From Stenotrophomonas maltophilia (GTDB taxonomy: Bacteria > Pseudomonadota > Gammaproteobacteria > Xanthomonadales > Xanthomonadaceae): a DNA stretch of 64,000 nucleotides. The stretch spans positions 248,001-312,000 of the forward strand of contig DEVL01000006.1 of NCBI GenBank assembly GCA_002363385.1. The letters run 5' to 3'. Position 1 is the first letter of the stretch, and the number at the start of each line of letters is the position of its first letter. The position numbers and the translations under genes were made by a program. Positions 40,443 through 51,265 of the stretch are shown piece by piece. The notes beneath the pieces are model-generated. The model saw only the letters and a list, made by a program, of their open reading frames with translations. It did no database searches and was not told the origin of the DNA.

Positions 40443-40512
40443 GTAGTGCCGGCCGCTGGCCGGCGCCTCGTACGGTTGGCATCCTGCGGAGCCGGCCAGC
40501 GGCCGGCACTAC
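40443..40512. repeat. SMAG element pair, head-to-head
   Basis: GTAGTGCCGGCCGCTGGCCGGC (40443-40467) and its inverted copy (40491-40512), 23 bp apart. Together they can fold into one long hairpin. The pair lies between the sigma factor start and the end of the next gene. Confidence 0.9.
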
Positions 40513-40515
40513 CCG

Positions 40516-41049
40516 TTACTCGGTGGGCTGGATTCGGACCCGCACTTCCTCTTCTTCCGGCGGGGTGGCTGCCGGTGCGTTCGGTGACGCCGTCGGCTGC
40601 ACGGCCGGTGCCGGAGCCGATGCCGGCGCGGGCGCGGGCGCGGGCGCCACGACCGGGGCGCTGCGGTGGCGCATGACCACCACCATCGCCACGGCGGCGA
40701 TCACCAGCAGCAGGCCGATGCGGATGCGCCAGGCCCAGTTGCGCGGCGCGTCGTTCTGGGCGACCTCATCGCGGAACGCGAACTGCGCGGTCGGGTGATC
40801 GCGCCGCGTGGTTTCCAGCAGGCGTGCATCGCGCAGGATCTCGCGGGCGCGCGGCTGGTCGTCGGCGTGCACCACCCACAGGGTCGGGTGGGTGGTGGCC
40901 TTTTCCTTGTCCAGATAGCTGAACTGGCTGCCGCGCTTGCTGTGGTACGAGCGCCCGTTGGTGATACGCACTTCGATGCCGGCGTCGCGCAGCAGCTGGG
41001 CCACGCCTTCCACGGTCTCGACGCGCTGGCTGTTGAAAATCTGTCTCAT
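40516..41049 (-). CDS. Single-TM protein with Pro/Ala tail (pathogenicity-like/DUF2007-like)
   Basis: A 177-residue protein. Residues 1-60 ('RVETVEGVAQLLRDAGIEVRI', 'HPTLWVVHADDQPRAREIL') resemble the DUF2007 ferredoxin-like signal-transducer fold. One transmembrane helix ('IGLLLVIAAVAMVVVM') lies near 108-125. Then comes an Ala/Pro tail of about 45 residues ending in acidic 'EEEEVRVRIQPTE'. Xanthomonad relatives are sometimes labelled 'pathogenicity-like' without evidence of role. It starts 1 bp after the tesB stop. Confidence 0.7.
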   Translation of the reverse strand: MRQIFNSQRVETVEGVAQLLRDAGIEVRITNGRSYHSKRGSQFSYLDKEKATTHPTLWVVHADDQPRAREILRDARLLETTRRDHPTAQFAFRDEVAQNDAPRNWAWRIRIGLLLVIAAVAMVVVMRHRSAPVVAPAPAPAPASAPAPAVQPTASPNAPAATPPEEEEVRVRIQPTE

Positions 41050-41050
41050 G

Positions 41051-41968
41051 TCAGTCCTTGGCCGGCACGGCGGCGGCCGCAGCACTGTCATCGACCACGC
41101 GGATCAGGCCTTCCTGCGCGGTGCTGGCGACCAGAATACCGTTGCGGGTGAAGAACTGGCCGCGGGCCAGGCCGCGCGAATCCTGCGCGCTGGGGCTGTC
41201 CAGCGAATACAGCAGCCAGTCGTCGGCGCGGAACGGACGGTGGAACCAGATCGCATGGTCCAGCGAAGCCATCTGCACATGCGGCTGGTAGTAGCTGATG
41301 CCGTGCGGGAAGGTCGCGGTGCCGAGCAGGTGGAAATCCGAGGCGTAGGCGAGCAGCGCCTGATGCAGCTCGGGCGCATCGCCGACGGTCTCGTTCAGGC
41401 GCAACCAGACCTGGTGGTACGGCGGGCGCTTGGGCGGGTTGAGTTCGTCACGCGGGTACACATGGCGGAACTCGAACGGACCGCCCCGCGAGAGCCAGCG
41501 CTGTACCTTGATCGGCAGGCGATCCAGCACGGCCTGCGGCAGCGGCTGGTTCGGTTCGATGTCTTCGGGCTGCGGCACTTCCGGCATCTTGTGCTGGTGC
41601 TCGGCGCCCGTCTCGGCCTGCTGGAACGACGCGGCGCAGAAGAAGATCACTTTGCCGTGCTGGATCGCGGTGACCCGGCGCACGGAGAAGCTGCCGCCAT
41701 CGCGGGTGCGATCCACGTCATAGACGATGGGATGGTCGATGTTGCCGGCGCGCAGGAAGTAGGCATGCAAGGAATGCACGTGACGGCCGTTCTCGACCGT
41801 CTTCTGGGCGGCCGACAGCGCCTGGCCCAGCACCTGGCCACCGAAGACGTACTTGGTGCCGATATCGCGGCTCTGGCCGCGGAACAGATTGTCTTCCAGG
41901 CGTTCGAGCGAGAGCAGGTCGATCAGCTCGGAAACGACGGGTTCGTGCGTGGCGGACAAAGGCGGCAA
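41051..41968 (-). CDS. tesB: Acyl-CoA thioesterase II
   Basis: A 305-residue double-hotdog thioesterase. 'TKYVFGGQVLGQALSAAQKTV' and 'SLHAYFLRAGN' are the first hotdog, and 'MASLDHAIWFHRPFRADDWLLY' and 'GQFFTRNGILVASTAQEGLIR' are the second, with catalytic Asp, Ser/Thr and Gln residues conserved. It hydrolyses medium- and long-chain acyl-CoA. The frame begins at TTG 41968; a second TTG at 41959 has better spacing to CAGG. No ATG is available near the family start, so the exact start is uncertain. Confidence 0.92.
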   Translation of the reverse strand: MPPLSATHEPVVSELIDLLSLERLEDNLFRGQSRDIGTKYVFGGQVLGQALSAAQKTVENGRHVHSLHAYFLRAGNIDHPIVYDVDRTRDGGSFSVRRVTAIQHGKVIFFCAASFQQAETGAEHQHKMPEVPQPEDIEPNQPLPQAVLDRLPIKVQRWLSRGGPFEFRHVYPRDELNPPKRPPYHQVWLRLNETVGDAPELHQALLAYASDFHLLGTATFPHGISYYQPHVQMASLDHAIWFHRPFRADDWLLYSLDSPSAQDSRGLARGQFFTRNGILVASTAQEGLIRVVDDSAAAAAVPAKD

Positions 41969-42003
41969 CCTGGGTTGGACTGGCGCCGATTATACGGGGT
42001 CCG

Positions 42004-42074
42004 GTACTGCCGGCCGCTGGCCGGCTCCGCGTCGTGTCCAGGCGCAGCGGGAGCCGGCCAGCGGCCGGCACTAC
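42004..42074. repeat. SMAG element pair, head-to-head
   Basis: GTACTGCCGGCCGCTGGCCGGC (42004-42027) and an inverted GTAGTGCCGGCCGCTGGCCGGC (42051-42074), separated by 23 bp. Confidence 0.9.
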
Positions 42075-42105
42075 CGGTGTGCGCGGGCGCTTCAGCTGTG
42101 GTGGG

Positions 42106-42885
42106 TCATCCCTTGCCCAGCCTGGCCACCAAGCCCTGCAGCGCCTGCTGGGCGTCCGGGGCGTACCAGGCCTCGATGAAGCGATCCAGCTGGATCAGGT
42201 CGGCGTGCAGGGCCTCGTGGAGATCGGCACGGGCGATGGCGCGGGTCAGCAGCATCGGCTGGCGCGGCAGCGTGAGCAGGTTCTGCAGCCAGGCCACGGC
42301 GCGGGCGACCACCAGATTGGCGTCGACCACTTCGTCGACCAGCCCGATCTGCAGTGCACGCTCGGCCGGCACCATCTCGCCACCGACCAGCAGGGTGGTG
42401 GCCCGATGATGGCCGACCACGCGGCGCATCAGGCGCTGGATGCCTTCCGGTGCGACCAACCCGACCTGCACTTCGTTCAGTCCGATCACCGTGGGATGGG
42501 CGGCATCGGGGCTGCGCGCGATGATCCGGTAGTCGCAACACAAGGCGAGCACGCAGCCGCCGGCCGGGGCGTGCCCGGTCATGGCGGCAACCACCGGGAC
42601 GCGGCATTCGGCCAGCGTGCGCACGGCGCCGAAGAAGGCCTGCCAGCTGTCCAGCAGCTTGTGTTTGTCATCGCCGTGGCCGAGCAGGTGCGGCACGTCC
42701 ATGCCGGCGCTGAAGATGCGCTCGCTGCCGGACAGCACGATGCCGTGCACGTCATCGGACATGGCCTGGTTGATCGCGTGGATCAGGTGCCGGCACAGCT
42801 CGGTGTCCAACGCATTGACCGGTGGCCTGGCCAGCCGCAGTTCGCGGATGGGACCATGGTTGATCACCTCGATGAGCGTCGTCAT
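42106..42885 (-). CDS. Enoyl-CoA hydratase/isomerase family protein
   Basis: A 259-residue crotonase-fold protein. 'LRLARPPVNALDTELCRHL' is the N-terminal block, 'GIVLSGSERIFSAGMDVPHLL' forms part of the oxyanion region, and 'AAMTGHAPAGGCVLALCCDYRI' is the crotonase signature. The usual catalytic glutamates are not both obvious; 'GLNEVQVGLVAPEG' carries one candidate. It may be an isomerase or hydratase of fatty-acid metabolism. It faces the copper chaperone gene across a 34-bp spacer. Confidence 0.88.
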   Translation of the reverse strand: MTTLIEVINHGPIRELRLARPPVNALDTELCRHLIHAINQAMSDDVHGIVLSGSERIFSAGMDVPHLLGHGDDKHKLLDSWQAFFGAVRTLAECRVPVVAAMTGHAPAGGCVLALCCDYRIIARSPDAAHPTVIGLNEVQVGLVAPEGIQRLMRRVVGHHRATTLLVGGEMVPAERALQIGLVDEVVDANLVVARAVAWLQNLLTLPRQPMLLTRAIARADLHEALHADLIQLDRFIEAWYAPDAQQALQGLVARLGKG

Positions 42886-42919
42886 GCTGCAGTCTCGTTG
42901 CGGACAGGGAACGAAGCCG

Positions 42920-43363
42920 ATGATAACCAAACCATTCGTGTGCGTATTGTTGGGGCTGTGTGCGTTCGCAACATCGGCCGTGACGGCAGAGCCGGCCTGT
43001 GTGTCACTGCGCGAGGGGTGGGTACGCATGCCGCCGGGCGCGATGCCGATGGCGGCCGGCTATGGCCAGATCCGCAATGACTGCGGCAAGGCGGTGGCGG
43101 TGGTTGCCGCCGGCAGCAAGGCGTTCGGTGATGTGTCGCTGCACGAAACCACGTTGGTTGATGGTGTGAGCCGCATGCGCGCGGTGGAGCGCTTGCCGAT
43201 CGCGGCGGGCACGACGGTCACGCTCAAACCGGGTGGACTGCATCTGATGCTGATGCAGCCGGAGGTGGCGCTCAAGGAAGGCGCGCAGCTGCCGTTGCGG
43301 CTGAGCCTGGAAGATGGGCGCAAGGTGGATGGAACGTTGCAGGTGCGCAGCGCGGTACCGTAA
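42920..43363 (+). CDS. PCu(A)C-type periplasmic copper chaperone
   Basis: A 147-residue protein with a signal peptide ('FVCVLLGLCAFATSAVTA'). The H(M)xxxxxxxxxxM...HxM-type pattern is visible: His in 'DVSLHETTLVDGVSRMR', then 'PGGLHLMLMQPE'. Such proteins deliver Cu(I) to cytochrome c oxidase. A lone gene without a neighbouring senC here. The start is ATG 42920, only 34 bp from the divergent hydratase start. Confidence 0.88.
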   Translation: MITKPFVCVLLGLCAFATSAVTAEPACVSLREGWVRMPPGAMPMAAGYGQIRNDCGKAVAVVAAGSKAFGDVSLHETTLVDGVSRMRAVERLPIAAGTTVTLKPGGLHLMLMQPEVALKEGAQLPLRLSLEDGRKVDGTLQVRSAVP

Positions 43364-43384
43364 GGCCTCATGGGGCATGGAACG

Positions 43385-43458
43385 GTAGTGCCGGCGACTG
43401 GCCGGCACCCACGCGGATCATCAGGATCACGAAGCTGCCGGCCAGCGGCCGGCACTAC
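43385..43458. repeat. SMAG element pair, head-to-head
   Basis: GTAGTGCCGGCGACTGGCCGGC (43385-43408, centre altered) and inverted GTAGTGCCGGCCGCTGGCCGGC (43434-43458), separated by ~25 bp, between convergent genes. Confidence 0.9.
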
Positions 43459-43484
43459 CTCTAGGTTCGATGTTGCAAACCCTG

Positions 43485-43888
43485 TCAGCTCGACGCGGTG
43501 CGGATCGCCTCGGGCAATGGCGCGCTCTTGCCGGTCTGCGTGTCCATCCAGACCACCACCACGTTGCCGTCCGAATACAGCGTGCTGTCGTTCTTCTCGT
43601 CCACGATGCGGTGGCCGATGGTCACGCTGCTGTTGCCGAGTCGCTCGACGAACAGTTCCACCACGATGTCGTTGGGCCACACGATCGGCAGGCGATAGTT
43701 GACGTTGGTCGCCGCCACCACCGGTGCGATCCGGTCTGTCATCGAAACGCCCTCCACCCCCAGCATCCAGCGCACGCGCGCTTCTTCCAGGTAGGAGATG
43801 TACTTGGCGTTGTTCACGTGGCCCATGCTGTCCATGTCGCGCCAGCGGACGCTGATCGGCACGCGGGCGAGGATCTTGTGCTCGTTGC

Positions 43889-43892
<4 letters not shown>
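43485..43892 (-). CDS. YbgC/4HBT-type acyl-CoA thioesterase
   Basis: A 135-residue hotdog thioesterase. 'VRWRDMDSMGHVNNAKYISYLEEAR' has the catalytic Asp of the YbgC/4-hydroxybenzoyl-CoA thioesterase family. The ATGA overlap (43889-43892) places its start within the uvrA stop, so it is translated from the uvrA transcript. The substrate is unknown. The operon with uvrA is conserved as a chance neighbour in some relatives, but a role in repair is not implied. Confidence 0.88.
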
Positions 43893-46864
<2,972 letters not shown>

Positions 46865-47159
46865 GGGGGATCCGTTGTGGGGCTTCGGCTCAGGGAGCCG
46901 GCAAGCGGGTGGGGCAATCGGAAACGGCAATCGGTCAGCCTACCGAGCTTGGGATTTGGGGGCAATCGCGGACTTTGCCACCCCCATGTCTCATTCCCTG
47001 AGACCCCGCCAGCCGGTTTCCTGAACCGTATTCAGCCAAATCCGGGTCAGAGCAGGGGGTGGGTTGACCCGAAGTGGTTGAAGTCATTAAAATTCCGCTT
47101 CTGTCCGCCCTCGATGGCGGCAGTCCATAGACCACAATAACTACAGAGGAAGTCTGGTC
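46865..47159. other. Divergent spacer uvrA-rplU (295 bp)
   Basis: No gene. The plus-strand part holds the rplU promoter (see 47064-47093) and an untranslated leader. The uvrA side has no promoter I can support; LexA boxes (CTGT-N8-ACAG type) are not obvious by eye. Confidence 0.6.
47064..47093 (+). promoter_or_regulatory. Sigma-70-like promoter for rplU
   Basis: TTGACC (47064-47069; 5 of 6 to TTGACA), 18-bp spacer, TAAAAT (47088-47093; 5 of 6 to TATAAT). It lies 66 bp upstream of rplU, in a reasonable place for a ribosomal protein operon. Confidence 0.7.
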
Positions 47160-47477
47160 ATGTACGCAGTACTGGTAACCGGCGGTAAGCAATACCGCGT
47201 GGCGCAGGGCGAAACGCTCCGCGTTGAAAAGCTCGAAGTCGAAGTCGGCAACGAGATCAAGTTCGACAACATCCTGATGCTGGGCGACAGCGATGGCATC
47301 AAGCTGGGCGACGCGCTGAGCGGCGCTTCGGTCACTGCCAAGGTCGTGTCCCAGGGTCGTGCCGACAAGGTCCGGATCATCAAGTTCCGTCGCCGTAAGC
47401 ACCACATGAAGCGTCAGGGTCACCGTCAGTACTACACCGAAATCGAGATCACCGGCATTGCCGGTGGCAGCAAGTAA
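47160..47477 (+). CDS. rplU: 50S ribosomal protein L21
   Basis: A 105-residue L21. 'MYAVLVTGGKQYRVAQGETL' opens the protein and 'KFRRRKHHMKRQGHRQYYTEIEI' is the conserved basic C-terminal part that contacts 23S rRNA. It is followed after 15 bp by rpmA, the usual L21-L27 pair, then obg 0.2 kb on. AGGAAG upstream is a fair ribosome site. Confidence 0.97.
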   Translation: MYAVLVTGGKQYRVAQGETLRVEKLEVEVGNEIKFDNILMLGDSDGIKLGDALSGASVTAKVVSQGRADKVRIIKFRRRKHHMKRQGHRQYYTEIEITGIAGGSK

Positions 47478-47492
47478 TAAGGAGAAGCAGTC

Positions 47493-47753
47493 ATGGCACA
47501 TAAGAAGGGCGTAGGCTCATCGCGCAACGGTCGCGACTCCAACCCGAAGTACCTCGGCGTCAAGATCTTCGGTGGCCAGGCCATCGATGCCGGCAACATC
47601 ATCGTGCGTCAGCGCGGCACCCAGTTCCATCCGGGTACCGGCGTTGGCCTCGGCCGTGACCACACCCTGTTCGCGCTCGTCGACGGCAAGGTGGAGTTCT
47701 CGGTCAAGGGCCCGAAGAAGCGTCGTACCGTCAGCGTCGTCGCCGAAGCCTGA
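47493..47753 (+). CDS. rpmA: 50S ribosomal protein L27
   Basis: An 86-residue L27. 'AHKKGVGSSRNGRDSNPKYLG' at the N-terminus reaches the peptidyl-transferase centre in the family. 'GGQAIDAGNIIVRQRG' follows. GGAG spaced 9 bp supports ATG 47493. A terminator follows before obg. Confidence 0.97.
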   Translation: MAHKKGVGSSRNGRDSNPKYLGVKIFGGQAIDAGNIIVRQRGTQFHPGTGVGLGRDHTLFALVDGKVEFSVKGPKKRRTVSVVAEA

Positions 47754-47803
47754 TCTTCAGCGGTACGCAGGCGCCCACGCCACGGCGTGGGGTCGCTGAC
47801 GAA

Positions 47804-47827
47804 AGCCCCGCTTCGGCGGGGTTTTTC
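47804..47827 (+). terminator. Rho-independent terminator after rpmA
   Basis: CCCCGC-TTCG-GCGGGG with flanking GAAAG and five T residues. Confidence 0.92.
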
Positions 47828-47947
47828 GTTGGTATCAACTATCGGGCGGGACATTTCCCGCCGCCGGCCCTGGATCGTACCGGGGCCGTTAGACTCTGCG
47901 GTGGGGTGCACCTCGCGCCCGCCGCCTCCAGATTGGCATCCAGAATC

Positions 47948-49000
47948 ATGAAACTTGTAGACGAAGCAGAAATCCAGGTGATCGCCGGCAATGGCGGCAA
48001 CGGCTGCATCGGTTTCCGTCGCGAGAAGTTCATTCCGCTGGGCGGGCCGGACGGTGGCGACGGCGGTAATGGCGGCAGCGTGTGGATCCGCGCCGACGAG
48101 AACCTCAACACCCTGGTCGATTTCCGCCATGACCGCATCTTCAAGGCGCAGCGTGGCGAGAACGGCATGGGCCGCCAGGCCTATGGCAAGGGCGGCGAAG
48201 ACCTGGTCATCACCGTGCCGATCGGCACCGTGATCATGAACGTCAGCACCGATGAGGTGATCGGCGATCTGACCGCTCATGGCGACCGCTTGCTGGTGGC
48301 CAAGGGCGGCCGCGGCGGCCTGGGCAACATGCATTTCAAGAGCTCCACCAACCGCTCGCCGCGCCAGGCGCTGCCGGGTGAAGAGGGTGAAGAGCGCCTG
48401 CTCAAGCTGGAACTGAAGCTGCTGGCCGACGTCGGCCTGCTGGGCTTCCCGAATGCCGGCAAGAGCACCCTGATCCGCGCCGTGTCCGCGGCGACCCCGA
48501 AGGTCGCCGATTACCCGTTCACCACGCTGTACCCCAATCTGGGCGTCGTGCGCGTGGAGAACTACCGCAGCTTCGTGATCGCCGACATTCCCGGCCTGAT
48601 CGAAGGTGCGGCCGATGGCGCCGGCCTGGGCGCGCAGTTCCTGCGCCACCTGCAGCGTACCCGCCTGCTGCTGCACCTCGTGGATATCTCCCCGATGGAA
48701 GGCGGCGTGGAGGGTGTCTCGCCGATCGAGCAGGTCCGTGCGATCGAGCGCGAGCTGGAAAAGCACGACCCGGAGCTGCTGGACAAGCCGCGCTGGCTGG
48801 TGCTGAACAAGGCCGACCTGATGTTCGAGGACGAGGCCAAGGCCGCCGCCGAGAAGATCGTCGCCGAACTGGGCTGGACCCAACCGTGGTACCTGGTCTC
48901 GGCGCTGGGCCGAGAAGGCACCTGGCCGATCATGAACAACATCATGGCCTTCTTCGACCGCCAGAAGGAAGACGAGGCGCAAGCGCGCGATGCGTACTGA
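47948..49000 (+). CDS. obgE: Obg/CgtA GTPase
   Basis: A 350-residue ribosome-assembly GTPase. The Obg fold has Gly-rich loops ('GNGGNGCIGFRREKFIPLGG', 'GGDGGNGGSV'). G1 is 'GFPNAGKST', G3 'DIPGLIEGA' and G4 'LNKADL'. It links late 50S assembly and stress signalling. The start at ATG 47948 follows family length. The C-terminal tail 'DRQKEDEAQARDAY' is acidic, as usual in Obg. Confidence 0.97.
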   Translation: MKLVDEAEIQVIAGNGGNGCIGFRREKFIPLGGPDGGDGGNGGSVWIRADENLNTLVDFRHDRIFKAQRGENGMGRQAYGKGGEDLVITVPIGTVIMNVSTDEVIGDLTAHGDRLLVAKGGRGGLGNMHFKSSTNRSPRQALPGEEGEERLLKLELKLLADVGLLGFPNAGKSTLIRAVSAATPKVADYPFTTLYPNLGVVRVENYRSFVIADIPGLIEGAADGAGLGAQFLRHLQRTRLLLHLVDISPMEGGVEGVSPIEQVRAIERELEKHDPELLDKPRWLVLNKADLMFEDEAKAAAEKIVAELGWTQPWYLVSALGREGTWPIMNNIMAFFDRQKEDEAQARDAY

Positions 49001-49020
49001 GCGCACCCGCGCGCCCCTGA

Positions 49021-49046
49021 GAAACCCGGCTCCGGCCGGGTTTTTC
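49021..49046 (+). terminator. Rho-independent terminator after obgE
   Basis: GAAACCCGGC-TCCG-GCCGGGTTTTTC. Confidence 0.92.
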
Positions 49047-49047
49047 T

Positions 49048-49073
49048 GTGGTGCCAGCCACGCATGGCGTGCC
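49048..49073 (+). repeat. SMAG-like element, degenerate
   Basis: GTGGTGCCAGCCACGCATGGCGTG: a GTAG-like head with a CCACGC-AT-GGCGTG stem, matching a second stem subfamily (see 49152-49181). Confidence 0.5.
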
Positions 49074-49112
49074 CCTGCCGTCGATCGCGATGGGCGCTCG
49101 AGATCGCAGGCA

Positions 49113-49144
49113 ACAAAAAACCCGGCCGGGGCCGGGCTTTTTTC
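49113..49144 (-). terminator. Rho-independent terminator for rpsT (also plus strand)
   Basis: AAAAAA-CCCGGCC-GG-GGCCGGG-CTTTTTT: a 7-bp GC stem flanked by A and T runs, usable from both directions. It is the likely end of the minus-strand rpsT transcript. Confidence 0.88.
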
Positions 49145-49151
49145 TGCGGCT

Positions 49152-49181
49152 GGGTCGAAGCCACGCAGCGCGTGGCTCTAC
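49152..49181 (-). repeat. GTAG element, GTAGAGCCACGC subtype
   Basis: On the minus strand GTAGAGCCACGCGCTGCGTGGCTTCGAC: the same GTAG head as the main family but a different stem (GCCACGC/GCGTGGC). It lies 19 bp after the rpsT stop. Confidence 0.8.
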
Positions 49182-49199
49182 GACACCCGCAGCGCCGTA

Positions 49200-49469
49200 T
49201 CAGGCGGCCTTGATGGCCTTGATGCGCGCGGTCAGGCGGCTCTTATGGCGAGCAGCCTTGTTCTTGTGGATCAGACCACGCGAGCTGAAACGGTCGAGGA
49301 TCGGCTGGGCAACAGCAAAGGCTGCCTCGGCGCCGGCGGCGTCGTTGGCATCCAGAGCCTTGATCACCTTCTTGACAGCGGTGCGCAGCATCGAACGCTG
49401 AGCCGTATTGCGCGCGTTGCGCACGACGGTCTGCTTGGCGCGCTTCTTGGCGGACTTGATATTGGCCAC
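49200..49469 (-). CDS. rpsT: 30S ribosomal protein S20
   Basis: An 89-residue S20. 'MANIKSAKKRAKQTVVRNA' is the basic N-terminal helix and 'GLIHKNKAARHKSRLTARIK' the C-terminal helix contacting 16S rRNA. It is transcribed alone, divergently from murJ, with its own promoter 49 bp upstream and a terminator downstream. Confidence 0.97.
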   Translation of the reverse strand: MANIKSAKKRAKQTVVRNARNTAQRSMLRTAVKKVIKALDANDAAGAEAAFAVAQPILDRFSSRGLIHKNKAARHKSRLTARIKAIKAA

Positions 49470-49517
49470 AGTGGTGGTTTCCTGAAAAATCGGTGTAATG
49501 GGAACAGCAAGCTGGAA

Positions 49518-49546
49518 AGTATGATGGCTCGAAAAATGTACGTCAA
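49518..49546 (-). promoter_or_regulatory. Sigma-70-like promoter for rpsT
   Basis: On the minus strand TTGACG (49546-49541), 17-bp spacer, CATACT (49523-49518; 4 of 6). Two further TTGAC copies (TTGACA, TTGACT) lie just upstream in tandem. The region overlaps the murJ leader on the other strand. Confidence 0.65.
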
Positions 49547-49570
49547 GTCAATTGTCAAGAGGGAACACGG

Positions 49571-51190
49571 GTGAGTTCACCAAGGATGTTGCGGGGCCTG
49601 CTGTCTTTCAGCAGCATGACCATGATTTCGCGGGTGCTCGGGCTGGTTCGCGACCTGGTCATCACCACCACGTTCGGCACCAATGCGGTGACCGACGCCT
49701 TCTGGGTCGCCTTCCGGGTGCCCAATTTCCTGCGCCGGCTGTTCGCCGAGGGCTCGTTCGCCACCGCGTTCGTGCCGGTGTTCACGGAGGTGAAGGAAAC
49801 CCGTTCTCACGCCGAACTGCGCGAGCTGATGTCGCGGGTGGCCGGCACGCTGGGTGGGGTGCTGCTCTTGGTGACCGCGCTGGCGCTGATCTTCGCGCCG
49901 CAGCTGGCGACCCTGTTCTCCAGCGGGGTGGATACCGACCCGGCCAAGCACGGCCTGCTGGTGGACCTGTTCCGGCTGACCTTCCCGTTCCTGCTATTCG
50001 TCTCGCTGACCGCCCTGGCGGGCGGGGCGCTCAACAGTTTCCAGAAATTCGCGATGCCCGCGCTGACCCCGGTCATCCTCAACCTGTGCATGATCGCCGG
50101 TGCGCTGTGGCTGGCCCCGCGGCTGGGCGGCACCCCGGAGAAGCAGATCCTGGCCCTGGGCTGGGCGGTGCTGGCGGCCGGCCTGCTGCAGCTGCTGTTC
50201 CAGCTGCCCTCGCTGAAGGGCATCAACCTGCTGACCCTGCCGCGCTGGGGCTGGCGGCATCCGGGGGTGCGCAAGGTACTGACCCTGATGGTGCCGACGC
50301 TGTTCGGCTCCTCGATCGCGCAGATCAACCTGCTGCTGGATACGGTGATCGCCGCCAAGCTGACCGACGGCTCGCAGTCCTGGCTGTCGTTGGCCGACCG
50401 CTTCCTGGAACTGCCGCTGGGCGTGTTCGGCGTGGCGCTGGGCACGGTGATCCTGCCGGCGCTGGCCCGCCACCACGTCAGTACCGACAAGGCCGGCTTC
50501 TCCAGTGCGCTGGACTGGGGCCTGCGCACGACGCTGTTGATCGCCATTCCCGCCATGCTGGGCCTGTTGCTGCTGGCCGAGCCGCTGATCGCCACCGTGT
50601 TCCAGTACGGCCGCTTTACCGCGTTCGATACCCGGATGACCGCGCTGTCGGTGTATGGCTTGAGCTTCGCCCTGCCAGCGTTCGCGCTGCTCAAGGTGGT
50701 GCTGCCGGCATTCTACGCACGCCAGGACACCCGCACCCCGGTCCGCGCCGGCGTGGCCGCGCTGGTGGCCAACATGGTGTTCAACTTCATCCTGCTGGCC
50801 GTGCTGTACCACGTCATGGTGCCGGAGGCGCTCAAGGCGCAGGGCGTGTGGGTCGCGCTGGGCAAGCAACCGGGCCTGCATCTGGCGCTGGGTATCGCCA
50901 GCGCGCTGTCCAGTTATCTGAACCTGGGCCTGCTCTGGTATTGGCTGGGCAAGACCGATGTCTATCAGCCCAAGGCGGGCTGGGGCGGTTATGTCACCAA
51001 GCTGGGGCTGGCCTGCCTGGCGATGGTGGCGGTGCTGCTGGGCCTGCGCTACGGGATGGCGGACTTCACCGGCATGGACAAATGGCACCGGATTGGCAAC
51101 CTCGCGCTGCTGGTCGGCGGCGGTGGCCTGACCTATCTGGTGGCCCTGGTCGCCATGGGCTTCCGACCGCGCCACCTGCGGGAGCATTGA
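49571..51190 (+). CDS. murJ: Lipid II flippase MurJ (MviN)
   Basis: A 539-residue, 14-TM MATE-like flippase of the MVF family that moves lipid II across the inner membrane. 'SMTMISRVLGLVRDLVITTTFG' and 'AFWVAFRVPNFLRRLFAEGSFA' are signature blocks with essential arginines. The start is GTG 49571, with GAGGGAAC upstream; the start overlaps the rpsT promoter region. It begins a block (murJ, ribF, ileS, lspA, ispH). Confidence 0.95.
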   Translation: MSSPRMLRGLLSFSSMTMISRVLGLVRDLVITTTFGTNAVTDAFWVAFRVPNFLRRLFAEGSFATAFVPVFTEVKETRSHAELRELMSRVAGTLGGVLLLVTALALIFAPQLATLFSSGVDTDPAKHGLLVDLFRLTFPFLLFVSLTALAGGALNSFQKFAMPALTPVILNLCMIAGALWLAPRLGGTPEKQILALGWAVLAAGLLQLLFQLPSLKGINLLTLPRWGWRHPGVRKVLTLMVPTLFGSSIAQINLLLDTVIAAKLTDGSQSWLSLADRFLELPLGVFGVALGTVILPALARHHVSTDKAGFSSALDWGLRTTLLIAIPAMLGLLLLAEPLIATVFQYGRFTAFDTRMTALSVYGLSFALPAFALLKVVLPAFYARQDTRTPVRAGVAALVANMVFNFILLAVLYHVMVPEALKAQGVWVALGKQPGLHLALGIASALSSYLNLGLLWYWLGKTDVYQPKAGWGGYVTKLGLACLAMVAVLLGLRYGMADFTGMDKWHRIGNLALLVGGGGLTYLVALVAMGFRPRHLREH

Positions 51191-51265
51191 TCCGGGGGCA
51201 GCCCGGCTATACTTCATGGCTATCTCTTGCAAAGCATCGGCCCTGGTGGGCCGCATTCCACGTAG

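Noticed and set aside
46865..47159. LexA box for uvrA
   Set aside because: No convincing CTGT-N8-ACAG or xanthomonad LexA motif was seen near the uvrA start.
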